This document shows positions 28,588 to 36,574 of a stretch of DNA of 64,000 nt, piece after piece. The notes under the pieces are model-generated. The model saw only the letters and a list, made by a program, of their open reading frames with translations, ran no database searches and was not told the origin of the DNA. This DNA comes from DASSUW01 sp963774155. Its GTDB lineage: Bacteria > Actinomycetota > Thermoleophilia > Solirubrobacterales > Solirubrobacteraceae. The stretch lies in assembly GCA_963774155.1 (NCBI GenBank), contig CAVZDW010000005.1:62001-126000 (forward strand), read 5' to 3'. Made by a program: the position numbers and the translations under genes. How positions within the stretch are numbered: position 1 is the stretch's first letter; each line of letters begins with the position of its first letter.

Positions 28588-29066
28588 CGCCAGCTCGCGA
28601 CGCCTTCGCCGCCGACCGGATCCTGCGGGGGCGCCGGCAGCGTCGCGATCCGCTCGCGCGCCGCGTCGTCGGCCTCCCGCAGGAGGTCGTAGTCCTCCTG
28701 CCCGACCGGATAGGCGCCCACGACGGTGAACCCGCGCCGGGCCGTCGCCCGCCGGTGGCCGGTGCCCGCCGGGAGCACCAGGACGTCACCCGCCGCCACG
28801 TCGAACGCCGCGCCCTGCGGGCCGCCGAGCTCCAGCGTCGCCTCGCCGGCGACCACCCCCAGCACCTCGTGCGAGGTCGAGTGGAAGTGGTGGAAGTCGA
28901 ACACGCCGTCGACCCAGGAGCCGCCCCAGCCGTGCTCGGCGAACAGCGCCCGGCAGTCGTTGGCGCCCGCCGCCGCGCCGTCGACGCCGCGGTAGACCAG
29001 CACTCCGAACGACGGGTGGTTGGGGATCGCGTCGCCGGCCGGAGCGTGCCAGGTCTCGAGCCGCAT
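28584..29066 (-). CDS. Cupin-domain protein
   Basis: 160 residues. A single beta-barrel cupin with FHHFHSTSHEVLGVVAGEATLELGG in motif 1 (two His pairs and Glu as possible metal ligands) and DVLVLPAGTGHRR in motif 2. This subfamily resembles the YjlB-like cupins, whose reaction is unknown. A TGATG overlap couples it to the hydrolase upstream, and its stop overlaps the proposed HrpA start. Confidence 0.85.
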   Translation of the reverse strand: MRLETWHAPAGDAIPNHPSFGVLVYRGVDGAAAGANDCRALFAEHGWGGSWVDGVFDFHHFHSTSHEVLGVVAGEATLELGGPQGAAFDVAAGDVLVLPAGTGHRRATARRGFTVVGAYPVGQEDYDLLREADDAARERIATLPAPPQDPVGGEGVASWR

Positions 29067-29959
29067 CACGCCACGGCGGGGGTGCCGGCGCGAGCGGCGT
29101 TCTGCTCGATCGCGTCGAGCATCAGCGGCCAGGCGTCGCGCGGGATGTCGTGGCCCATCCCGTCGATCAGCAGCAGCCGCGCGCCCGGGATGGCCTTCGC
29201 CGTCGCGCGCCCGCCCGAGGCGGGGACGAGCCGGTCCTGGGCGCCGTGGATGACGAGCGTCGGCACGTCGATCATGCGCAGCAGCGGGGTGCGGTCGCCG
29301 GAGGCGATGATCGCGGCGAGCTGGCGCAGCGAGCCGCCCGGGTTGATGCCGCGGTCGAAGCTCTCCCCGGCGATCCGCCGCAGGTCCTCGTCGTCGCGCG
29401 CGTAGCCGTGCGAGCCGATCCGGGAGAACACCCAGACGGCATGCTCGGCGTAGGCGGCGCGGTCCTTCGGCGGCGGCTTGAGCAGCACCTTGTAGAGCCG
29501 CGGGGACGGCTGGCCGCTCCAGCGCGCGCCGGTGTTGGACATCATCGACACCAGCGAGAGGACGCGGTGCGGGTGCCGCGCCGCCATCGTCTGGGCGATC
29601 ATGCCGCCCATCGACGCGCCCACGACGTGCGCGCGATCGATCTCGAGGTGGTCGAGCAGCCCGACCGCGTCGTCCGAGAGGTCCTCGAGCGTGTAGCTGG
29701 CCGCGCGCTTGTCGCGCCGCAGGATCTGGAGCACGGTCGGGACCGGCCCGTCCATGATCTGCGAGCGGCCGACGTCGCGGTTGTCGTAGCGGATGACGAA
29801 GAAGCCGCGCTCGGCGAGCGCCTCGCAGAAGTCCTCGTGCCAGCCGAGCATCTGCGTGGCCAGCCCCATCATCAGGAGCATCGCGGGGTTCGAGGGGTCG
29901 CCGAAGGTCTCGTAACAGACCACGATCCCGCCGCGTACGGTGCATGTCTGCTCGGCCAT
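29066..29959 (-). CDS. Alpha/beta hydrolase
   Basis: 297 residues, alpha/beta-hydrolase fold. The oxyanion segment MLLMMGLATQMLGWHEDF, the nucleophile elbow GASMGG (Ser near residue 102), an acid in PTLVIHGAQDRLVP (about 230) and the late His in DGMGHDIP (about 258) make a complete triad. There is no signal peptide. It resembles the TesE/aclacinomycin-esterase-like group; the substrate is not known. It heads a three-gene coupled run with the cupin and HrpA. Confidence 0.88.
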   Translation of the reverse strand: MAEQTCTVRGGIVVCYETFGDPSNPAMLLMMGLATQMLGWHEDFCEALAERGFFVIRYDNRDVGRSQIMDGPVPTVLQILRRDKRAASYTLEDLSDDAVGLLDHLEIDRAHVVGASMGGMIAQTMAARHPHRVLSLVSMMSNTGARWSGQPSPRLYKVLLKPPPKDRAAYAEHAVWVFSRIGSHGYARDDEDLRRIAGESFDRGINPGGSLRQLAAIIASGDRTPLLRMIDVPTLVIHGAQDRLVPASGGRATAKAIPGARLLLIDGMGHDIPRDAWPLMLDAIEQNAARAGTPAVA

Positions 29960-29981
29960 GACGCGAATGACGCTAGCGCCC

Positions 29982-30428
29982 TCAGAGGGCTTTTTCGAGC
30001 CAGAGGTCGACCCGGTCGCCCTCGCTCACCGTGGCATCGAGCACATAGCCGGCCGACGCGTAGAGGGTGCGCGCCTCCGCCAGGACCTCGGTGGTGTAGA
30101 GCCGCACGCGCCGGGCGCCGGAATCCCGCGCGACCGACTCGAGCTCGGCCAGCAGCCGCCGGCCGTGGCCGCGGCGGCGCGCCCGCTCGGTCACGAACAT
30201 CCGCTTGATCTCGGCGACGCCCGGTTCGAGGTCGCGCAGACCGCCACAGGCGATCGCCTCGCCGTCCTCGTAGACGACGAGCCACGTCCCGAAGTCGCGC
30301 TCGCTGGCGAAGATCTCCTCGGTCGGGGTGAACTCGTCGCCGAGGCGGTCGCGCACGAGCGCCATGTACTCGGCCCAGAGCGCGCGCGCCGCGGGGCCGT
30401 CGGGCGCCTCGCGGCGGATCTCGATCAT
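29982..30428 (-). CDS. GNAT-family N-acetyltransferase
   Basis: 148 residues. The acetyl-CoA loop reads RARRRGHGRRLL at about residue 83, preceded by the strand VAEIKRMFVT and followed by VRLYTTE and YASAGY, all typical GNAT elements. The ATG overlaps the stop of the upstream SpoIIE phosphatase (ATGA). The substrate is unknown; the size fits small-molecule or antibiotic-like acetyltransferases. Confidence 0.88.
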   Translation of the reverse strand: MIEIRREAPDGPAARALWAEYMALVRDRLGDEFTPTEEIFASERDFGTWLVVYEDGEAIACGGLRDLEPGVAEIKRMFVTERARRRGHGRRLLAELESVARDSGARRVRLYTTEVLAEARTLYASAGYVLDATVSEGDRVDLWLEKAL

Positions 30429-32293
30429 GCCCGGCGCCGCACGGCGAGGATGACCATGTCGTCGTCCAGGCGCGGCGCCCACGCCTCCGCCTCGCGGCGC
30501 AGCAGCGCGACCAGCGCCGCGGAGTCCAGGTCGCGGTGCTCGGCGAGCAGGTCGAGCAGCCGCTCGTCCCCGAACTGGTGGCCGTCGCGCCGCGCCTCGG
30601 TCAGCCCGTCGGTGCACGTGAAGAGCAGGTCGCCAACCCCGAGCGGCGCCTCCTCGACGTCGTAGCGCCCCTCCTCGTCGACGCCCAGCGGCAAGCCGGT
30701 CCCGCGCAGCTCGCGCTCGCCGCCGCCGGCGGCCAGCAGCAGCGGGGGCGGGTGGCCGGCGTTGCACCAGCGGACGCTCTCACCGTCGATGACCATGAGC
30801 ACGGCCGGGACGAACGTGGTGCCGGGGAGGCGGCCGCGGAGCAGCGCGTTGGTCTGGCGCATCACCTCGGCCGGGTCGGCGGCATCGTACGTGCGGGCCT
30901 CCACGAAGAAGCGCACCATCGAGCTGATGGCCGCGACCTCGATCCCCTTGCCGCTGACGTCGCCGACCAGCAGTGCCAGCTCGCCGTCCGGGAGCCGCCA
31001 GAGGCCGAAGAAGTCGCCGCCGCCGGCCGCCCGGCCGGAGGGCTCGAAGACGAGGCCGGCGTCGAAGCCGTCGAGCTCCGGCAGCGGGCCGGGGATGAAG
31101 CCGCGCGTGAGCGCGAGGGCCACCCGCCGCTCGCGCGCGAAGTCGAGGGCGTTGGCGATCGCGCCCGCGGCGGCACGGCCGAAGCCGACGAGCCGCGCGA
31201 GCAGCGTCTCGTCGCACAGGTCGGGGCGCTCGTCGGCGACGGTGAGCACGCCGAAGAGACGCGAGCCGATCGAGAGCGGGACGTGCACGAAGGAGCCGAT
31301 CCGCTCCTCCTCCATCAGCCACGGGAGGAAGTGCTCGCGGTCGGCCTCGCGGCTCACGTACGGCTGGCCGGTCTCGGCCACGCGGCCGATCATCCCCTCG
31401 CCGACCACGTAGCGCGCCGAGCGCGAGCGCTCCGAGAGGCCCACCCCGTCGATCACCCGCAGGTCGCGGCTGGCCGGCTCCTGGCGGGTGAGCATCACCT
31501 TCGAGGCGCCGCTGAGCTCGAGGGCCTGGGCGACGATGGCGCGGTAGAGGTCGTCGAGCTCGAGCGAGCGGCCGATCTCGTGGACGGCGCGGTTGAGCAT
31601 CAGCTCGTCGCTCGCGCGGCGCTCCTCGCGGGCGAGCAGCTCGGAGCGGTCGAGCGCGATGCCCGCGAGGTCCGCGAACACGCCCGCGCTGCGGACCTGG
31701 TCGGCGGTGAAGCGGTCCGCGGCCAGGGCGAGGACGCCGAGCATGCGGCCGTCGGGCGCCCGCACCGGGACCGCGACGAGCGCGGCGGACCGGTACCAGT
31801 CCCAGGTCAGCCGGGCCTGCTCGGCCGGGAGCTGCTCCTCGAGCCTGCGGCGGAGGGCGTCGGCGCCCGGCCAGGAGGCGATGTCGTCCATGAGCAGCGG
31901 CTCGCCGCGCTCGATCGCCGCCTCGGTGATGCCCGCTCGCTCGGGGTCATAGGGGCGGGTGAGGACCGCCCCGAACGCCTCGCGCACCTCCTCCGAGGAG
32001 AACCACTGCGTGGCGGGGCGGATGTAGCTCTGCTCCCAGTCGACGACCAGGAACGCGCAGCCGGTCAGGTCGAACAGCCGGCGCAGCTGGACGGTGATCT
32101 CTTCGAGGGTCTGGCGGAGCCAGGGACCTTCGCGCTGGATGTCAGCCGGCGCCGGGATCGTCCTCGTCGGAGATCTGCTCGAGCAGCTCGAGCGCCGCGG
32201 CCTGCGCCGGGGTGGCGCCGACCTCGCCTCCGCCCAGATCCTCGAGCTGCGGGAAGAAGCTCGCGTGGATCGCGATCTCCTCCGGGCCCGCAT
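30425..32293 (-). CDS. GAF-GAF SpoIIE-type protein phosphatase (start uncertain)
   Basis: Up to 622 residues. After an arginine-rich N-terminal stretch, two GAF domains span about 60-205 and 225-375, and a SpoIIE/PP2C domain runs from about 390 to the end with GGDFFGL, VGDVSGKGIEVAA and DDDMVILAV. The phosphatase should act on a STAS protein, tuned by GAF ligands. The ATG at 32293 lies 152 bases inside the upstream gene, and the first about 50 residues look like translation of that gene in another frame. No other ATG, GTG or TTG is available before DIQREGPW, so the true start may be non-canonical or hidden by an indel. Confidence 0.82.
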   Translation of the reverse strand: MRARRRSRSTRASSRSSRIWAEARSAPPRRRPRRSSCSSRSPTRTIPAPADIQREGPWLRQTLEEITVQLRRLFDLTGCAFLVVDWEQSYIRPATQWFSSEEVREAFGAVLTRPYDPERAGITEAAIERGEPLLMDDIASWPGADALRRRLEEQLPAEQARLTWDWYRSAALVAVPVRAPDGRMLGVLALAADRFTADQVRSAGVFADLAGIALDRSELLAREERRASDELMLNRAVHEIGRSLELDDLYRAIVAQALELSGASKVMLTRQEPASRDLRVIDGVGLSERSRSARYVVGEGMIGRVAETGQPYVSREADREHFLPWLMEEERIGSFVHVPLSIGSRLFGVLTVADERPDLCDETLLARLVGFGRAAAGAIANALDFARERRVALALTRGFIPGPLPELDGFDAGLVFEPSGRAAGGGDFFGLWRLPDGELALLVGDVSGKGIEVAAISSMVRFFVEARTYDAADPAEVMRQTNALLRGRLPGTTFVPAVLMVIDGESVRWCNAGHPPPLLLAAGGGERELRGTGLPLGVDEEGRYDVEEAPLGVGDLLFTCTDGLTEARRDGHQFGDERLLDLLAEHRDLDSAALVALLRREAEAWAPRLDDDMVILAVRRRA

Positions 32294-32525
32294 CCTCGAG
32301 CACGATCACCGCTCGGCCCGGCCCGTCGGTCGGCTCGGTCCCGTCCTCCGAGAGCGCGGCTCCGGCGGCGGTGAGCACGGTGACCGCGAGCTGCCGCCAG
32401 TGCTCGAGCGCGTCCTCGCGCTCGGCGGAGCTCATCTGGGCCAGGTGGTGGTGGTTGCGCTCGGCCAGCGCGGCGACGGCCGCGTCCAGCGGGGCACCGG
32501 CGAGCAGATCCTCGGGAGTCGGCAC
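32142..32525 (-). CDS. Hypothetical acidic protein
   Basis: 127 residues, strongly acidic with long Ala/Glu helices (AAVAALAERNHHHLAQM, AQAAALELLEQISDEDD). No signal or membrane segment and no recognised domain. It overlaps the start region of the SpoIIE phosphatase and is 22 bases from the recombinase-like envelope protein upstream, so it probably belongs to the same transcript. Adjacency to the phosphatase suggests, without proving, a signalling partner. Confidence 0.6.
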   Translation of the reverse strand: MPTPEDLLAGAPLDAAVAALAERNHHHLAQMSSAEREDALEHWRQLAVTVLTAAGAALSEDGTEPTDGPGRAVIVLEDAGPEEIAIHASFFPQLEDLGGGEVGATPAQAAALELLEQISDEDDPGAG

Positions 32526-32547
32526 CCCGCCAGTATGGCGTGCGCGC

Positions 32548-33852
32548 CTAGCTCTGGCGCCTCACCTCCTTCACGTCGGCCGTGTCCCAGTGCTCGTGCC
32601 CGGGCGGGGTGGGGACCCCGGCCAGGTTGAGCGCGTCGGCGATGGAGTGCCGGGAGATGCCCCGCTGCTCCATCGCGGCGATCTGCATGCCGAGCTCGGC
32701 CTGCGCCGGGCCGTTGCGCGACACGAAGCGCCCGTTCGCGTTCCAGCTCGAGCGACGGCTCTCCCACGCGCCGAGCTCGATCACGGCGCGCGCGGTCGCC
32801 CGGCCGACGTGGGTGGACGTGTCGAGGTCGTGATCCGCGGCGGCCAGGAACGCATCGGCCTCCGAGAGGGACTTCAGCAGCGTTGCCAGCTCGGCGACCT
32901 GCGGCGTGATGTCGGCGAGCCGGGCCACGACGAGCCCGCTGGCGGCTCCGGTTCGCAGCTTCCAGACCGCATACATCAGCCCGGCCCGGTCGGGGAGCGG
33001 GGCGGCGTCCTCGTCGTGGACGACCTCGTCCAACCTCCAGCCGGCGCGGCTGCAGCGGACCGCGATCGCCGCGGTCGCGATATCCACCGCGGGCGGACCG
33101 CCCGCGGCGAGGGCGTAGCCGAGCACGGCCGGCCTCTGGGCGCGGAACGGTGCCCGGGCGGGGGTCGGTGCCGGCTTGGGCTCGGGCTCGGGCACGGGCA
33201 CGGGCTCGAGCGCCTTGCGGCGCCGACGCAGGTCCGGTGCGATGAGGCCCGCGACCAGCCCGAGGATGAGCGCGATGAACAGCAGCGCGACGACGGGGAT
33301 GACCGGTCCTCCGTCGGATGCCGTCGGCGCCTCGGGCGCGGCCAGGGGCGGCGGACCCGGCGGTGCCGGCGTCTCCGCGGCCGGCTCCCGCGGCTGCTCG
33401 GTTCCGAGCGGCCGGTGCTCGCTGCGGGCCCGCAGGACCGTCAGCGCGGACTGGTCTACGCGACCGGTCGTCTTGAGGCCGTGCTTGAACTGGAACCAGC
33501 GCGTCGCGGCGCGGGTGCGTGGCCCGAACAGGCCGTCGACGGGCCCTGGCCGGTAACCGAGCCGGCCGAGGCGCCGTTGCACCTCGCGTACGCGCTGCGA
33601 GCCGCCTGGACGCGCATAGCCCGTGCCCGAGCCGACTGAACCAGCCGACCAGCCCGCGGGCCATGTCGTCTTCCCGAGCCGCGGGCGCGGCTGCGGATCC
33701 TCGATCGCGCGGCCGTGCCAGCCGGCCGACGGGTCGGCGACGGCCCCGCGCGCGGCGGGAGCCGGTCCCCAGAGCAGGACCAGCACGGCCAGGCTCATGG
33801 CCAGGACCGGCGGTCCGAGCCGCGCGTGCCGCGCGGCGGGTTTGCGTTGCAT
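32548..33852 (-). CDS. Peptidoglycan-binding membrane protein with inactive serine-recombinase-like domain
   Basis: 434 residues; the AGGAGA ribosome site fits the ATG at 33852. A signal or anchor (about 14-36) is followed by a PG_binding_1 domain (84-140; VREVQRRLGRLGY...DGLFGPRTRAA), a Pro-rich linker and one membrane helix (184-205). After RRRRK and a Pro-rich hinge comes a segment (245-380) matching serine resolvases in pattern, then a tail (385-434) like the recombinase helix-turn region (GISRHSIADALNLAGVPTP). The catalytic YVRVS is replaced by YALAA and the LDRLSR arginines by LADITP, so it cannot recombine DNA. The topology would put the wall-binding part outside and the recombinase fold inside. 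The function is unknown. Confidence 0.8.
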   Translation of the reverse strand: MQRKPAARHARLGPPVLAMSLAVLVLLWGPAPAARGAVADPSAGWHGRAIEDPQPRPRLGKTTWPAGWSAGSVGSGTGYARPGGSQRVREVQRRLGRLGYRPGPVDGLFGPRTRAATRWFQFKHGLKTTGRVDQSALTVLRARSEHRPLGTEQPREPAAETPAPPGPPPLAAPEAPTASDGGPVIPVVALLFIALILGLVAGLIAPDLRRRRKALEPVPVPEPEPKPAPTPARAPFRAQRPAVLGYALAAGGPPAVDIATAAIAVRCSRAGWRLDEVVHDEDAAPLPDRAGLMYAVWKLRTGAASGLVVARLADITPQVAELATLLKSLSEADAFLAAADHDLDTSTHVGRATARAVIELGAWESRRSSWNANGRFVSRNGPAQAELGMQIAAMEQRGISRHSIADALNLAGVPTPPGHEHWDTADVKEVRRQS

Positions 33853-33911
33853 GGTGTCTCCTAAGAAGGTCGAGCGTTCAGAGCGCCGGGCGTGAACCCG
33901 GGCATGGGCAG

Positions 33912-33933
33912 GCCACCGCGAGTGGGCGGTGGC
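33912..33933 (-). terminator. Hairpin after the repeat-protein gene
   Basis: GCCACCGC (33912-33919) and GCGGTGGC (33926-33933) pair perfectly around a 6-base loop immediately after the stop codon of the minus-strand repeat protein. There is no T run, as is common for actinobacterial terminators. Confidence 0.45.
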
Positions 33934-35602
33934 TCAGCCGGGGCGCTCGAGCGAGGCGACCAGGAGCACCGGCCGCCAGCGGGCCGGTGCTGCGAGGAGA
34001 CGTGCGAAGGCGGTTGCCGCTGCGAGGCTCAGCGCGGCGAGCAGGGCGGCGACCGCCCCGGCCGGCGCCGGACCGGGCGCGGCGGAGGCGCCCGAGGGGA
34101 CGCCGGTGCCGGCCGGCGACGACGGAAGCGGAGCGGTCGCGGCGGCGCGCGACTGCGACGCGCCACCGCTCCGCTCGTGAGCCCTGGACAGCGGTGCGGT
34201 CGCCGACCGCAGTACACCGGACGCCTCGGGGTGCGCGTCCTTGCGCGGGGTCATCAGCGAGGCGGTCGGCTCAGGGTCGACGGCCGGCGACGCACCTTCC
34301 GGCACAGACGGTCGTGCCGAGGGCTCGGGGGAGTTCGTGTGGATGACCGGGACCGCCGCCTGGCTCGACGGCGTCGCGGGCGAGGACGCGGGAGACGCGG
34401 CGGCGATCCGGTCGTCACGAGCCGTCGCGGGGCGAGGCTCGGAGGGCACCGAGGTGGCGGGGGCCGGCGACGACGACGGGCGGGCCGGGCTCGTCCGCGG
34501 CGCGACGAGCGGCTGCGTCAGGACGGTCACCGGCGTCACCGTGGTCACGACCGGGGCCACGATCCCGGCGGCCGTGTCGACGACGATCGGGACGACGACG
34601 TTGCCGGCCGTCTCGAGGATCGGCGCGATCGTCTTGGTCGCGGTGCTCGAGGACCGGCGCGATCGTCTTGGTCGCGGTGTCGAGGACCGGCGCGATCGTC
34701 TTGGTCGCGGTCTCGACGACCGGCGTGATCGTCTTCGTCGCGGTGTCGACGACCGGCGCGATCGTCTTGGTCGCGGTCTCGACGACCGGCGTGATCGTCT
34801 TGGTCGCGGTCTCGACGACCGGCGCGATCGTCTTGGTCGTCGGTGTCGACGACCGGCGCGATCGTCTTGGTCGCGGTCTCGACGACCGGCGTGATCGTCT
34901 TGGTCGTCTGCTCGACGACTCGGCGGCGGCGGTCTTGTTGACGGTCTCGACAACCGGGGCGCTCGGTCTTGGTCGTCGTGTTCGACGACCGGGGCTGCGG
35001 TCTTGTTCGACGGTCTCGACAACCGGGGCGACGGTCTTGGTCGTCTGTTCGACGACCGGGGCGGTCGTCTTGTTGACGGTCTCGACGACCGGCGCGGCGG
35101 TCTTGTTGACGGTCTCGACGACCGGCGTGGCGGTCTTGTTGACGGTCTCGACGACCGGCGTGGCGGTCTTGTTGACCGTCTCGGCGACCGGGGCGGCCGT
35201 CTCGTTCGCGGTCTCGACGACCGGCTTGGCGGCCTCGACCACGGGGGCCGCGGCTTCGGCGACGGGCTGCGCGGCCTGGACGACCGGCTCGACCACCTGG
35301 GCCACGGGCGCGGCGGGAGCGGGCGCGGCGGGTGCGGGCGCAGCGGGTGCGGGCGGCGCAGGTGCGGCGGGGGCGGGGGCAGGTGCCGGCGCGGGGGCGG
35401 GGGCGGGGGCCGGCGCGGCGGGGGCGGGTGCGGCCGGGGCGGGCGGCGGCGTGACCGCCTGCTGGACGGTGTCCGTCACGGCGGTGACGGTGTCCTGCAC
35501 GGCGGGAACCTGCGCGGACGCTGCGGCCGGCCACGAGCACACGAAGGCGATCGCCAGGGTGGCGATGCTCGTTGCTCGGGTTCCGATCCGCGGGCGCTGC
35601 AA
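33934..35602 (-). CDS. Pro/Ala-rich surface protein with 11-residue tandem repeats (several frameshifts)
   Basis: About 550 residues if frames are joined. TTG start at 35602 with GGAGGAAG ahead. A signal peptide (SIATLAIAFVCSWPAAASAQ) and a Pro/Ala-rich, wall-spanning-type stretch (about 55-110) are followed by about 18 repeats of APVVETATKTI or APVVETVNKTA, a Ser/Pro-rich spacer, and a C-terminal membrane helix (GAVAALLAALSLAAATA) with a basic tail. Reading jumps between three frames at least five times within the repeats; each decodable jump is one extra base relative to neighbouring units. The protein is therefore probably intact in the cell. It is an envelope or stalk-like protein of unknown role. 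Confidence 0.65.
34600..35235. repeat. 33-bp coding tandem repeat array
   Basis: About 18-19 units of 33 bp encoding an 11-residue motif. Two sub-types alternate in blocks: units with GTCTTGGTCGCGGTCTCGAC (34.6-34.9 kb) and units with GTCTTGTTGACGGTCTCGAC (35.0-35.2 kb). Several units carry a single extra base, for example near 34653, 34843, 34977 and 35005. The region is prone to slippage and to assembly error. Confidence 0.85.
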
Positions 35603-35624
35603 GGACTTCCTCCGTTCCTTGCAG
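35597..35624 (-). promoter_or_regulatory. Stem-loop covering the start of the repeat-protein mRNA
   Basis: CTGCAAGGA and TCCTTGCAG (35616-35624 and 35597-35605 on the minus strand) pair perfectly. The 10-base loop holds the ribosome site GGAGGAAG and the TTG start codon lies in the stem. Folding would hide the start, so translation could be controlled by temperature or a bound factor. Confidence 0.5.
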
Positions 35625-35695
35625 CTCTTCTTTCCCCAAACAGCGCGACCTGGACAACCCTACGTCAGACCTCCAACCGGGGAACTGTCGAATGA

Positions 35696-35941
35696 TCAAG
35701 CGTCGCTGAGCACTTCGCGCACGTACGAGTGGCGCACGTCGTCGCTCTGAAGGAGCATCCAGCGCTCCTCGGCGTCCGCGTCGTCGGGCCGGTCGACGAC
35801 CTCCACAACGAACGATCGGCGGACCTCCCGGGGCTGGCAGAGCATCCACCGCTCCTGCGCCCCCGGCACCGCGCGAGCCGCCATCCGGGCGACCGCGTCC
35901 GGCCCGAGCAGGACGGCTCGCTGGGTGCGCGACAGCATCAT
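35696..35941 (-). CDS. Small protein with internal duplication
   Basis: 81 residues. Two copies of a roughly 24-residue motif are visible: ERWMLCQPREVRRSFVVEV and ERWMLLQSDDVRHSYVREV. The Trp, the Gln after ML, VR and the final EV are shared. No family was recognised; the duplicated pattern suggests a small repeat fold or dimer mimic. It overlaps the TetR stop by 4 bases (ATGA) and so is translated after that regulator. Confidence 0.6.
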   Translation of the reverse strand: MMLSRTQRAVLLGPDAVARMAARAVPGAQERWMLCQPREVRRSFVVEVVDRPDDADAEERWMLLQSDDVRHSYVREVLSDA

Positions 35942-36525
35942 GCGCGCGCGGCGACGGCGCCCCAGATCGCCACGAGCGTCTCGAGCGCCAGCTCGCGGTC
36001 GAAGTCCGGGTCCTTGCCGAGCGTGTCCATCAGGTAGTGGCCGTTCATGAGGTTCAGCGCGCGCGCGAGCTCGTACGCGCGCGGGCCGTCGCCGAGCACC
36101 CGGGCGATCTCCTCGGTGAAGCGGTCGACGACCGCGCAGTACGCGGCCTCGATCTCGGCGTCCTGCCCCGCCGCATGATCGAGCGCGCGCATGAACGGCC
36201 CGTAGCGAGCGAACGTCTCGACGCTGCCGGCCAGCAGCTCGCGCAGCCAGCTCTCACCGCCGGGCGAGCCCGCGAGCATCGGCTCCGCCAGCACCCCCTC
36301 GATCCTCGCCAGCAGGGCGAGCAGCACCTCGGACAGGCCGTCGAAGTGGCGGTAGAAGACCGTCCGCGAGAGCCCCGCCTCGCTCATCACCAGGTCGACC
36401 GTGAGGTCGCGGTACGGCACCTCGAGCAGCAGCTTCTCGGCCGACGCCACGATGCGCTCGCGCGCCTCTTCACGACGCACGCGCGCGTGCGAACGGCGCG
36501 CGGCGCTGGCCGGTCCCGACGTCAT
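35938..36525 (-). CDS. TetR-family transcriptional regulator
   Basis: 195 residues from the ATG at 36525. The N-terminal helix-turn-helix has LTVDLVMSEAGLSRTVFYRHF, the TetR hallmark, and a helical ligand domain follows. It is divergent from the SRPBCC gene and a perfect 17-bp palindrome lies in the gap and touches the SRPBCC start codon, so it most likely represses that gene and perhaps itself. The ligand may be a lipid or aromatic compound, judging from the SRPBCC and thioesterase neighbours. Confidence 0.9.
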   Translation of the reverse strand: MTSGPASAARRSHARVRREEARERIVASAEKLLLEVPYRDLTVDLVMSEAGLSRTVFYRHFDGLSEVLLALLARIEGVLAEPMLAGSPGGESWLRELLAGSVETFARYGPFMRALDHAAGQDAEIEAAYCAVVDRFTEEIARVLGDGPRAYELARALNLMNGHYLMDTLGKDPDFDRELALETLVAIWGAVAARA

Positions 36526-36557
36526 CCTCGAGGAGTATTGCAGCTTGCGACACGGTG

Positions 36558-36574
36558 TGCGACAGTCTGTCGCA
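36558..36574. promoter_or_regulatory. TetR operator
   Basis: TGCGACAG-T-CTGTCGCA is a perfect 8-bp inverted repeat around a central T; its last base is the A of the SRPBCC start codon. A second, imperfect repeat overlaps it upstream (GCGACACGGTGTGCGA). The position blocks both the promoter and translation start. Confidence 0.7.

Noticed and set aside
32548..33852. An active recombinase or mobile-element remnant
   Set aside because: Catalytic Ser and Arg positions are gone, a membrane helix and wall-binding domain are fused in frame, and no att sites or other mobile genes are near.
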